This document shows, one piece after another, positions 6,271 through 12,875 of a stretch of DNA of 12,878 nt (its first letter is position 1; each line of letters starts with the position of its first letter). Made by a program: the position numbers and the translations under genes. This stretch comes from Bacteroidales bacterium UBA6340. Lineage in GTDB: Bacteria > Bacteroidota > Bacteroidia > Bacteroidales > Paludibacteraceae. A model generated the notes under the pieces. That model had not been told where the DNA came from, made no database searches, and saw nothing but the letters and a program-made list of their open reading frames with translations. Where the stretch lies: the NCBI GenBank assembly GCA_002440265.1, contig DJSG01000068.1:30725-43602 (forward strand), read 5' to 3'.

Positions 6271-6390
6271 TTCGTCAGTACATACACAAAGGTACGAGAT
6301 AGTCGGCTGTCGTTGCCGTAATTAACAGCATACAGACAGCAGAAAGGCAGCAGGATGACAAGGTGGCGGTGGAGAAAAGTATGTCGGGAT
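6271..6390. other. Intergenic stretch after the receptor gene
   Basis: No gene is seen. GCTGTC (6306-6311) can pair with GACAGC (6335-6340) across a 23-nt loop, but no T run follows, so a terminator for the receptor gene is not convincing. A minus-strand TACCTTTG (6294-6287) has no matching -33 box. Confidence 0.4.
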
Positions 6391-6422
6391 GTTGCATAGT
6401 TGCGATATTTTGTATAATTTTG
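6391..6422 (+). promoter_or_regulatory. Promoter of the protease operon
   Basis: A -33 GTTG (6391-6394) and a -7 TAATTTTG (6415-6422) have a 20-nt spacer. Start near 6428 leaves a leader of about 85 nt. The leader contains a 5-bp hairpin, GGGCA (6453-6457) with TGCCC (6465-6469), of unknown role. Confidence 0.72.
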
Positions 6423-6514
6423 CGGTGTACTTATTGCTTAAACATCTCATTCGGGCAACGTTTATGCCCAAACAGATGCAGGCAGGCAGATAAGCAAGTC
6501 ATATCAATACAACC

Positions 6515-7636
6515 ATGAGAATGTTACTGAAAAGATACCCTATCGCACTGATAATGTGTTTGCTGTGTTCGGTATGCATGGCAGCAGATTTGAAGAAGAG
6601 TGTCGTATTGGTAGAGCCTGAATACGAGGAGATGAGCGAGTTCTTTTCCTCGTATGCGCTCCCCCTTTCGCGATACGGCTTCCGTTGGGAGTCTCGAACA
6701 ATGATGGCATACAACAATGGTGTGTCAGGTAGCGGCGTAGTGGTGCAACGAGGGGACTCGTTGGTGCTGCTGACAAACCGCCATGTAGTGGGACCGGCAC
6801 ACACTGTGACAGTTCGTGTACAGGAAGGCAAGCGCATAAGGGGCTTGAAACATTGTCCGGTGGTGGCTATCAGCCCGTTGACAGATATGGCTATGGTGGC
6901 TTTGCCTGATTCATCGGGTCTCGTTCCGCTGCCATTGTCGGACAGTGCGCTGAACGATGCGGATGAGGTATGGGCAGCGGGTTTCCCCGGTTTGGGTGGC
7001 GAACCCTCGTGGCAAGTGACGCAGGGCGTTGTGAGCAACGGTGAACTATACAGAGAGGAACTATTGGGAAAGCAACAGGCTGCTATCCAACACACTGCGC
7101 CAATAGATGCGGGCAGTTCGGGTGGTCCGCTGCTACGCAAAACAGATGCCGAAGATTACGTTATTGTTGGCATCAACACATGGAAAGCGGGCTATCGCGA
7201 TGGGGTTGGCATTGCCATTCCGCAGGATGCGATACGGCACTTCTTAGCAAACGGCAACGAACAAGAGAGCAAGACAGACGCAGAGCGTACCGAAGAGTGG
7301 AACCGCCTGATACGTGAAGACTATGTATTGGCATCAGAAGCGTTGTCCGTGGATTACCTGATGAGCCGCAGTGCCGAAGACTGGGACGCGGTATTCGAGA
7401 TAATGGGCTATACGAATCAGAAGAATCTGTACGATATGGACCGCGTGGACGCATTGGATATTCTGCGCCTGACGTGGGCATTTGATGCCATGCGCTTTGC
7501 CATGGCGGGAGGTGAGGGTGCCCGTTTTGATATAGTGTGGGGTGATGTGCAGGGGAGACGCCAGATAGTGGCTCTGACCTACCCCGAACTGACCAAGAGA
7601 CAGTACATACAGGCCACCAAACGTATCCGCAAATAG
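6515..7636 (+). CDS. Secreted trypsin-like (S1-fold, HtrA/S1C-type) serine protease
   Basis: 373 residues. The signal peptide (1 to about 23, ending VCMA) predicts export to the periplasm or surface. Residues about 65-245 are a chymotrypsin-fold protease domain with an intact triad: His90 in LLTNRHVV, Asp124 in PLTDMAMV and Ser202 in DAGSSGGPL, with oxyanion-loop glycines around it. The order and spacing fit the HtrA/DegP catalytic domain. There is no PDZ domain; instead residues about 250-373 form a partly helical tail I do not recognise. The start is the first ATG after the promoter and gives a proper signal peptide; a nearby MLLKRY start (codon 3) would also work. The stop is 27 bp before the next gene and both share a terminator, so they are probably one operon. 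The substrate is unknown; the neighbouring exported protein is a candidate partner. Confidence 0.85.
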   Translation: MRMLLKRYPIALIMCLLCSVCMAADLKKSVVLVEPEYEEMSEFFSSYALPLSRYGFRWESRTMMAYNNGVSGSGVVVQRGDSLVLLTNRHVVGPAHTVTVRVQEGKRIRGLKHCPVVAISPLTDMAMVALPDSSGLVPLPLSDSALNDADEVWAAGFPGLGGEPSWQVTQGVVSNGELYREELLGKQQAAIQHTAPIDAGSSGGPLLRKTDAEDYVIVGINTWKAGYRDGVGIAIPQDAIRHFLANGNEQESKTDAERTEEWNRLIREDYVLASEALSVDYLMSRSAEDWDAVFEIMGYTNQKNLYDMDRVDALDILRLTWAFDAMRFAMAGGEGARFDIVWGDVQGRRQIVALTYPELTKRQYIQATKRIRK

Positions 7637-7663
7637 TTAACCACATATATTCACCTTTTATTT

Positions 7664-8965
7664 ATGCGTATGAAGAAACAACTACTCATTCTGTTAATCG
7701 CAGTAATGCCCGCTTGGGCATCAGCAGCCAAGTTGGCTTTCTTCCCCGGGACCATCAACTACCGTAACGGTGAGAGCGTGACTTACGTGGGGATAGCCAT
7801 TCCCTCACCTAACGCCAAGACCATCACTGTGACCAATGACCCGAAGCACAAGGAACGAGAGAAGTTGCCGGTAGAAGGTATTTTCTCTATTGCTTTGTGG
7901 CATGAGAACCACCCCGACCAAGTAGGACACCTTTATCCGCTACAGATAGAAAGAGGCAATGGTGTGCAGACACGTATCTGCCTGTTAGAGCACGCCAGCG
8001 AGTGGGGTGCGGTGTTGCAAGTGGGAGACTATTATGCCATCAGCGGGAAGACCGGCGAGTTGTACGGTATGGTGACGAGTACCAACGGTATGCCCATAAT
8101 GGTACGTCACTATCTGCTCAAGAGCGGGGAGGAAACGGCAGTGCTGCTGTACACCAATCAGTCGTGGAACCCGCGCAGGAGTGTGGCTGCACAGCATTTT
8201 GCAGAGAACAGAGAAATTGCCGACGGTATCACCAGCGGTAAACTGAAGACTACGGATATGGCTTATATCCTTGACGCAATGGCAATGGGTGAGAGTAAGG
8301 CAGCAGACTCTTCCAATAGCGAAGATGATGAAGAAGACCGTTCAGGAGCCGCTGCAAAGTCTGTAACGGGCAAGTCTGCCAATGGCAAATCGCATAGTAT
8401 GAAAAAGGGCACCAATGCGCGCAAAGGTGCTACTTACGGCGTGGATAATGACTATCCGATAACCAATGCTGTGCGTGTGGGATACACAAACTTCTTGTCT
8501 CCCAATCAGATAGTAGAGGGCGTGTATGTACGCAACTTCTCATACGCAACGGCAGGTGGTCATATCGGTGGCAGATGGGAACAGGTACAGGAAGTGCAAC
8601 ATGACGAGAACGATGCGAATGCGCCCGCAGATACCATAATGACGAGTAAGGCATCGCTGTACTTAGGTGTTACGATGGGTGCGCAAGTGCCTATCCAATT
8701 GGGTAAGTACTACCTGATACCGCGTATCACAGCCGGTATGATGCTGTCGCCGTTCTCCTTTACATCAGAAAGCAATAGTATGCTCTTTGCGGTGCCATTG
8801 ACCGTCGGGGCTGAGTTCGCCATTCCCGTAGGGGCAGACTTTGCGTTCAATGTAGGTATTCACTACACATACGATTTCAACTTCTACGATACGAGTGACT
8901 ATGATATGAAACTCAAAATGGCAGGGCAAAGCGGTCTCGGAGCCACTATAGCCTTTTGCTGGTAG
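7664..8965 (+). CDS. Exported protein with charged linker and C-terminal barrel-like domain, function unknown
   Basis: 433 residues, not assigned to a family. Residues 1-22 are a signal peptide (MRMKKQ, hydrophobic core, ASAA). Residues about 23-205 are a mostly beta N-terminal domain (opening KLAFFPGTINYRNGESVTY) that ends in a short helix. Residues about 208-258 are a low-complexity linker switching from acidic (220-225, EDDEED) to lysine/glycine/serine-rich (about 232-255). Residues about 262-433 read as amphipathic strands (SLYLGVTMGAQVPI, LTVGAEFAIPVGADFAFNVG, LGATIAFCW), with an aromatic last residue as in outer-membrane barrels. I infer an envelope protein with a soluble domain tethered to a small barrel. 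ATG 7670 (MKKQLL) is an alternative start. It follows the protease by 27 bp with no promoter between, and a terminator comes 22 bp after its stop. Confidence 0.75.
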   Translation: MRMKKQLLILLIAVMPAWASAAKLAFFPGTINYRNGESVTYVGIAIPSPNAKTITVTNDPKHKEREKLPVEGIFSIALWHENHPDQVGHLYPLQIERGNGVQTRICLLEHASEWGAVLQVGDYYAISGKTGELYGMVTSTNGMPIMVRHYLLKSGEETAVLLYTNQSWNPRRSVAAQHFAENREIADGITSGKLKTTDMAYILDAMAMGESKAADSSNSEDDEEDRSGAAAKSVTGKSANGKSHSMKKGTNARKGATYGVDNDYPITNAVRVGYTNFLSPNQIVEGVYVRNFSYATAGGHIGGRWEQVQEVQHDENDANAPADTIMTSKASLYLGVTMGAQVPIQLGKYYLIPRITAGMMLSPFSFTSESNSMLFAVPLTVGAEFAIPVGADFAFNVGIHYTYDFNFYDTSDYDMKLKMAGQSGLGATIAFCW

Positions 8966-8982
8966 CACCTCTTTCATATTCA

Positions 8983-9981
8983 CTAATAATAGCACTCGCG
9001 GCAGATGGCCGGGGTGCTATTTTTTTGTAGTATGGTAGTGCGGAAAGTATTGGCGGCGGGGGAGTGGTAGAGGGTATGCAGCGGGGTGGTGAGGCAGTTG
9101 CCGAATGGGTGAGAAGAAGATTTGTCGTAGCAGCAGGGGAGTACGGTGCCGTCAGCGGTGATGACGCAGCCGGACCAGAGACGGTAACAGGAACGGCGGC
9201 GGGGACGATGAAGATGATACAACCCGTCTGCTCCCAAGCGGTAGCGGCTGTAGCGGGGAGAAGAGGGCATGAACGGGTGACCGTGCTCATAATCATAGAG
9301 TTGCGCTGTCTTGAAAGTAAGGCATGACGCGCCCAAGGTACGGTAGTGGCGGCGTATCCATGCCCATTCGGATTGGTTGGTGGACAGGCGGAGTACCTGC
9401 AACTCTATGCGGATATGCGAGCGGTGCCGCCGTTTTGCCTCGCGGAGGTAGCGCAAGCCTGCGAGTGCCAACGGCAGATGTCCGCCTACACGATAGGCAG
9501 AGTAGGACTCAGGGGTGAAACCATCTATGGAAACGATAATGCGGTTCAAGCCCGACGCCACGAGACGCTCCGCCATATCCGCCGTAAGTGCCTGCGCGTT
9601 GGTGGAGACAATGGTGTACATCCCCACGCGGCGGGCAAGGGCAATCATGTCGGGCAATGCGGGATTGAGCAACGGTTCCCCCTGAAAATAGAACTGCACG
9701 GTATGTGCCGTGGATTGTATCTGCGCGAGAATAGTGCGAAAAGCATCCTGCGACAACAGTTGTCGCGGACGCTTTGTTTGTATGGAGTCCTGCGTATCGG
9801 GCAGGGAAGCCCTTTGTCCGACCGGGCATTCGGGACAGCGCAGTTGGCAGAAGTTGGCGGGTTCGATACTCACAAACGCGGGCATGTGCCGCACATGCAC
9901 CACCCCAACGAGGGACAGGGCGTAACTGAACCAACAACGCAACTGGTTAGAGGCTCTACTTGCAAGGTATCTTGTTGACAC
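8983..9981 (-). CDS. Radical SAM/SPASM domain protein
   Basis: 332 residues. The radical SAM motif CQLRCPEC (Cys45, Cys49, Cys52) should bind the [4Fe-4S] cluster that cleaves S-adenosylmethionine. FQGEP (99-103) matches the SAM-binding GGEP-type motif, and VSIDG (150-154) is a typical core strand. A C-terminal SPASM-like domain carries Cys265, Cys272, Cys283, Cys284, Cys327 and Cys330, enough for auxiliary clusters. SPASM enzymes modify peptides, proteins or other substrates; no precursor peptide is visible beside it, so the substrate is open. The start is GTG at 9981, overlapping rpiB by 26 nt. ATG at codon 33 is possible but would remove a segment (residues 12-32) that resembles the usual lead-in of this group. 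It is last in the minus operon, and its final 39 nt overlap the terminator of the converging operon. Confidence 0.87.
   Translation of the reverse strand: MSTRYLASRASNQLRCWFSYALSLVGVVHVRHMPAFVSIEPANFCQLRCPECPVGQRASLPDTQDSIQTKRPRQLLSQDAFRTILAQIQSTAHTVQFYFQGEPLLNPALPDMIALARRVGMYTIVSTNAQALTADMAERLVASGLNRIIVSIDGFTPESYSAYRVGGHLPLALAGLRYLREAKRRHRSHIRIELQVLRLSTNQSEWAWIRRHYRTLGASCLTFKTAQLYDYEHGHPFMPSSPRYSRYRLGADGLYHLHRPRRRSCYRLWSGCVITADGTVLPCCYDKSSSHPFGNCLTTPLHTLYHSPAANTFRTTILQKNSTPAICRECYY
8988..9026 (+). terminator. Terminator of the protease operon, inside the convergent gene
   Basis: AATAGCACTC (8988-8997) pairs with GGGTGCTATT (9012-9021, including one G-U). A bulged G is followed by an inner CGGC/GCCG stem (8999-9002 with 9008-9011) closed by AGATG. 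T continues unbroken from 9020 to 9026. It is a strong intrinsic terminator for plus-strand transcription, yet lies wholly within the last codons and stop of the radical SAM gene on the minus strand. Confidence 0.82.
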
Positions 9982-10405
9982 GACGCTCGTGGCGACCTCC
10001 CTCGAAATCCGTGGAGAAGAATATCTGTACCAACTTCAACGCCTTTTCTTCACTAATGAAATTGGCGGGCAGACCAAGCACATTGGCGTTGTTGTGTTGG
10101 CGGGCAAGTTCGGCAAGGCGGTCGTCCCAGCACAGTGCGGCACGGATACCCTGATGCTTGTTCGCCGTCATGCAGATGCCGTTGCCTGTTGAGCAGATGG
10201 CGACCCCCATATCCGCCTTGCCCTCTTCGATGGCAGTCGCCATGGGGTGGGCATAGTCGGGGTAGTCGCAACTCTCGGTGGAGTAGCAGCCATAGTCGGT
10301 AACTTGTGCGCCCTGCTCTGTGAGCCAAGCGTGCACTTTCTGCTTGAGGGCATAGCCTGCGTGGTCGGACGCAAGGGCGATATGCAATTCACGTAACGGT
10401 TTCAT
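9956..10405 (-). CDS. rpiB: Ribose-5-phosphate isomerase B
   Basis: 149 residues, the normal RpiB length. It interconverts ribose 5-phosphate and ribulose 5-phosphate in the non-oxidative pentose phosphate pathway in the cytoplasm. Diagnostic features are IALASDHAG near the start (Asp14-His15), DYPDYA (48-53), the catalytic-loop stretch ICSTGNGICMTANK (70-83) with Cys71 as the expected active-site base, the RAALCWD strand, and the phosphate-binding tail GGRHERRVNKI. LacA/LacB galactose-6-phosphate isomerase subunits share the fold, but no lac-type partner is present and the sequence reads as RpiB. ATG 10405 overlaps the QueG-like gene by 17 nt, and its end overlaps the radical SAM gene, so translation is probably coupled. 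Confidence 0.95.
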   Translation of the reverse strand: MKPLRELHIALASDHAGYALKQKVHAWLTEQGAQVTDYGCYSTESCDYPDYAHPMATAIEEGKADMGVAICSTGNGICMTANKHQGIRAALCWDDRLAELARQHNNANVLGLPANFISEEKALKLVQIFFSTDFEGGRHERRVNKIPCK

Positions 10406-11084
10406 TATAAGGACAATTGATTTGACAATTCAGACAATAATGGGTGGTGTAGGCTATGCACACACGTGCGTCCCATACGGGGTTGCGCAGGGCTCCGGTT
10501 GGGCATGCGTCGAGACAACGCCTGCAATCGCCACAGCCCGCAAATACAGGGCGCGGGGGTGCGGGAACCTCCACATTGAGCAACAACTCCCCCGGATGCA
10601 CCATACTGCCAAGGGTTGGGTGAATCAACTGCCGGTTGCGCCCGATGAAGCCCAAGCCCGCCTCTACACACCACCGACGTTCCAACACGGGCGCGGAATC
10701 GCAAAAGATATGCCGGTGGTCGGGTGAGACGAGGTCTTCGCCGAACTCCTCCACCAATCGCGCTTGCAGACTGTACAGCAGCGACTTGACCGTGCGGTGG
10801 TAGTCACGCCCCGAGTGCGTGTACGTGAGCAGGCACACGACCACCGTCTTTGCCCCCGGCACAAGGTCGGCGGGATTATAGCGCTTGTTGCAGTTGCGCT
10901 CCAAGTAATCCATGTTGCCATGCAGCCCCGCGGCTACCCAACTATCCATAAACGCCGCGTCCTCGTCCAACCGATGTACGGGTGCCAGTCCGCAGGCGTC
11001 AAAACCTGCCTCGCGGGCAAGGCTACAGATATTTGCGTATGTCGGCGTCAAGTTGCTTGAAGTCGGTATATCGTCCCTGCACAT
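10389..11084 (-). CDS. queG: Short QueG-like (epoxyqueuosine reductase family) double [4Fe-4S] protein
   Basis: 231 residues from ATG 11084. QueG reduces epoxyqueuosine to queuosine in tRNA using cobalamin and two [4Fe-4S] clusters. Family landmarks here are AREAGFDACGLAP (23-35), GLHGNMDYLERN (53-64), PGAKTVVVCLLTY (76-88), a DYH motif (94-96) and CDSAPVLERRWCVEAGLGFIG (128-148), whose Asp129 matches the conserved acidic residue. The clusters have CGDCRRCLDACP (Cys184, 187, 190, 194), then Cys209 and CLNCQINCP (Cys217, 220, 224). All eight cysteines are present. Odd points: only seven residues separate Cys209 from Cys217, where typical QueG has about 20 or more, and the protein stops right after CPYN, lacking the C-terminal part of usual 300-380 residue enzymes. 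TTG at 11051 is an alternative start. The ATG overlaps the upstream lipoprotein gene by 62 nt. Function as QueG is likely but not assured. Confidence 0.75.
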   Translation of the reverse strand: MCRDDIPTSSNLTPTYANICSLAREAGFDACGLAPVHRLDEDAAFMDSWVAAGLHGNMDYLERNCNKRYNPADLVPGAKTVVVCLLTYTHSGRDYHRTVKSLLYSLQARLVEEFGEDLVSPDHRHIFCDSAPVLERRWCVEAGLGFIGRNRQLIHPTLGSMVHPGELLLNVEVPAPPRPVFAGCGDCRRCLDACPTGALRNPVWDARVCIAYTTHYCLNCQINCPYNETVT

Positions 11085-12093
11085 TCCCCTTGCGGTCGAA
11101 GAGGAACATCGTCGGCAGGCTCTGCACGTTGTACGGCACGATGGTGGTGGCGAAGTCCGATTGGTCGGCGCGGACTGTGGTCCAAGGTATGTTTTCCACC
11201 GACTGCTCCCACAGCAGTTTGTTGCGGTCGAGCGACACGGAGTATATCTCCATTCCGCGTGCATGGTAGCGGTTGTAGAGTTCGCGCAACTCAAAGATGT
11301 AGCCCTTCGACTGCTCCATCTCAATCGCCGAGAACTCGAGTACGATGACCTTACCACGGAAGTCGGACAGCGTCTGCATATCGCCGTACTCATTGGGCAG
11401 GGTGATGTCGAGAAAAGCATTCTCCGACTCCTCGATGAACTGCTGCATCGTGGCTTGGTTGCGCAACGCACGCTCGGCATTGATGGCGTCGAGCACCTGC
11501 CCGTACAGCGCACGGGTGCGCTCATAATCAGGCATCCACGTGTGGAAGGATGTGGCTACTGCCTGATACATCCGCCGGTCGGCGGGGTCGTTGATGTCCC
11601 AGATATACGCACCCTTCTGCTTGAGGAACAGGGCATAATAGGCAGCCATCGAGCGGGGATTGCGGATAATCACCTGCTGCGACAAGGCACGCAACTCCTC
11701 GCGTGTGGCAGTCCGTGCCGCATTGCGCAGAGTGGCAATCTGCAAGGATGTCTCGCTGCCGCGGATACGGGTGGTATAGGGCAGGCTGTCGAGGGGGGTG
11801 GTAACGCAGATGCTCTCGGTGGAGTCCACCGCCAACAGCAAAGTCCGTTTGCCTACCCGCAGGCGGTACAGTTCGGGGTACGCAGGGCGTGCGCCGTGCA
11901 TACGGAAATCCCCGTCGCCACGCAACTCGCACGAGTCCGCCACCGTGGTGGACATCAACGCCGTCTGCTCCAGATAGAGCATCTGTCCGTCGGCATTCGC
12001 GATACTGCCCGACACTTCGAACTGCGGCGTGCGTTGGCAACCGCAAAGGGCAACCAACAGCAGGGTACATATATATAAGGTGCGATGTTTCAT
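11023..12093 (-). CDS. Lipoprotein with DUF4369-like and redox-inactive thioredoxin-like domains
   Basis: 356 residues. An N-terminal lipoprotein signal ends LVALCGC-Q with acylated Cys19. Residues about 25-120 are a beta-rich domain like DUF4369 of Bacteroidetes thioredoxin-type proteins (FEVSGSIANADGQMLYLEQ), followed by a helical stretch (about 120-230). The C-terminal third (about 240-356) is an AhpC/TSA-TlpA-like thioredoxin fold: LSDFRGKVIVLEFSA, MEIYSVSLDRN, and a conserved cis-proline loop in VQSLPTMFLFDRKGN. Where TlpA/ResA proteins have a WCxxC redox site, the sequence aligns as E-M-E-Q-S, so both cysteines are gone and disulfide chemistry is not expected. The cell-envelope role is unknown. 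ATG 12093 overlaps the stop of the upstream marC-like gene by one base (TGATG), a coupling arrangement. Confidence 0.82.
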   Translation of the reverse strand: MKHRTLYICTLLLVALCGCQRTPQFEVSGSIANADGQMLYLEQTALMSTTVADSCELRGDGDFRMHGARPAYPELYRLRVGKRTLLLAVDSTESICVTTPLDSLPYTTRIRGSETSLQIATLRNAARTATREELRALSQQVIIRNPRSMAAYYALFLKQKGAYIWDINDPADRRMYQAVATSFHTWMPDYERTRALYGQVLDAINAERALRNQATMQQFIEESENAFLDITLPNEYGDMQTLSDFRGKVIVLEFSAIEMEQSKGYIFELRELYNRYHARGMEIYSVSLDRNKLLWEQSVENIPWTTVRADQSDFATTIVPYNVQSLPTMFLFDRKGNVQGRYTDFKQLDADIRKYL

Positions 12094-12701
12094 CAGGATG
12101 CGAATACCTCTTTGAGAACGAGTGCGATATTACCGAACATCAGTTTGCACGAGATGGCTAACACGATGATACCAAAGAACTTACGGAGTATATACAATGT
12201 CGTCTGCCCCACGTGTTTCGACAACCAATGCGTGCCTTTCAACACGAGGTAGAGTACGATAGTGCACATCGTCACCGAGCAAACCAGATTGAAAGTGCTG
12301 TACTCCGCTGTGATGGAGAGCAACGCCGTGAACGCACCCGGACCCGCATACATTGGGAACGCCAAAGGCACGATAGACCCTTCGCCGCCGAGTGTGTCGT
12401 TCTGGAAAATGGTAACGTCAAGCACCATCTCCAACGCCATCAGGAAAATCACAAAGCCTCCCGCAATGGCGAAATACTCAATCCTGACGCCAAACAGTTT
12501 CAGCACCCACTCGCCCGCAAACAGGAAGGTGATGAGAATCACGATAGTCGCCAGGCACACCTTGAAGGGGTGAATCTTGATGCCGCGGCTTTCCATGTTC
12601 ATCGTCACGGGGATGTTGCCAAACGGGTCGATGATGGCGAACATGAAGATGAAGGAGGACAAGACCTGCCAAATGTCAAATGAGCCAAAAAATTCTTTCA
12701 T
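12093..12701 (-). CDS. MarC family integral membrane protein (UPF0056)
   Basis: 202 residues from ATG 12701, the usual MarC-family length. The frame is open to 12809, but that extension lies over the promoter and lacks family sequence, so it is rejected. About six membrane helices are visible. Family motifs are FMFAIIDPFGNIPV (19-32), FAIAGGFVIFLMALEM (77-92) and GSIVPLAFPMYAGPGA (108-123). MarC proteins sit in the inner membrane; the family was named for a proposed multiple-antibiotic-resistance link that was later not supported, and no transport substrate is established. It is first in the five-gene minus operon. Confidence 0.9.
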   Translation of the reverse strand: MKEFFGSFDIWQVLSSFIFMFAIIDPFGNIPVTMNMESRGIKIHPFKVCLATIVILITFLFAGEWVLKLFGVRIEYFAIAGGFVIFLMALEMVLDVTIFQNDTLGGEGSIVPLAFPMYAGPGAFTALLSITAEYSTFNLVCSVTMCTIVLYLVLKGTHWLSKHVGQTTLYILRKFFGIIVLAISCKLMFGNIALVLKEVFAS

Positions 12702-12778
12702 GATATTGCTGTTATATTTGTAGTTACTGCTATCGGTCGGGGCGAATGTTGCCAAGACATACACCCCCATTCGGGGCA

Positions 12779-12810
12779 CAAAATTACATAAAAAAGAGCA
12801 AGTCCGCAAG
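12779..12810 (-). promoter_or_regulatory. Promoter of the five-gene minus-strand operon
   Basis: On the minus strand the -33 CTTG (12810-12807) and the -7 TAATTTTG (12786-12779) have a 20-nt spacer. Start near 12773 leaves a leader of about 70 nt before the MarC ATG. The leader can fold CGAATG (minus strand, 12773-12768) with CATTCG (12748-12743), or a local CCCC-GAAT-GGGG hairpin. No terminator or promoter is seen between the following five genes. Confidence 0.7.
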
Positions 12811-12863
12811 GGGGAATGGGGGAATTATGGCTTGGCATGTGTAATGTTGCGAGGAAGTCGGCT

Positions 12864-12875
12864 TAATCACATACT
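12864..12875. repeat. 12-bp sequence shared with the left end of the window
   Basis: TAATCACATACT here is identical to positions 5-16. Together with the last eight bases, ATACTAAT, which equal the first eight bases of the window, it suggests that both edges lie in copies of a short tandem motif (unit TAATCACATAC). Confidence 0.5.

Noticed and set aside
6287..6294. Minus-strand TACCTTTG after the receptor gene as an antisense promoter
   Set aside because: No TTG-like -33 box lies 20 nt upstream, unlike all six accepted promoters.
6306..6340. Terminator for the receptor gene
   Set aside because: The 6-bp stem has a 23-nt loop and no T tract; too weak to call.
8983..9981. Radical SAM protein as a peptide-modifying (RiPP) enzyme with a nearby precursor
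   Set aside because: No small Cys- or repeat-rich precursor frame is visible beside it, and the neighbours are housekeeping genes.
11085..11525. Upstream extension of the QueG-like frame
   Set aside because: The extension is Ser/Arg/Cys-rich, resembles an out-of-frame reading of the lipoprotein gene, and precedes the family-like start.
10912..12078. Plus-strand open frame of 388 codons opposite the lipoprotein and QueG-like genes
   Set aside because: No recognisable protein features, while the minus strand carries two well-supported genes with overlapping starts and stops.
12702..12809. N-terminal extension of the MarC-like frame
   Set aside because: It overlaps the promoter elements, and the family-length protein begins at 12701.
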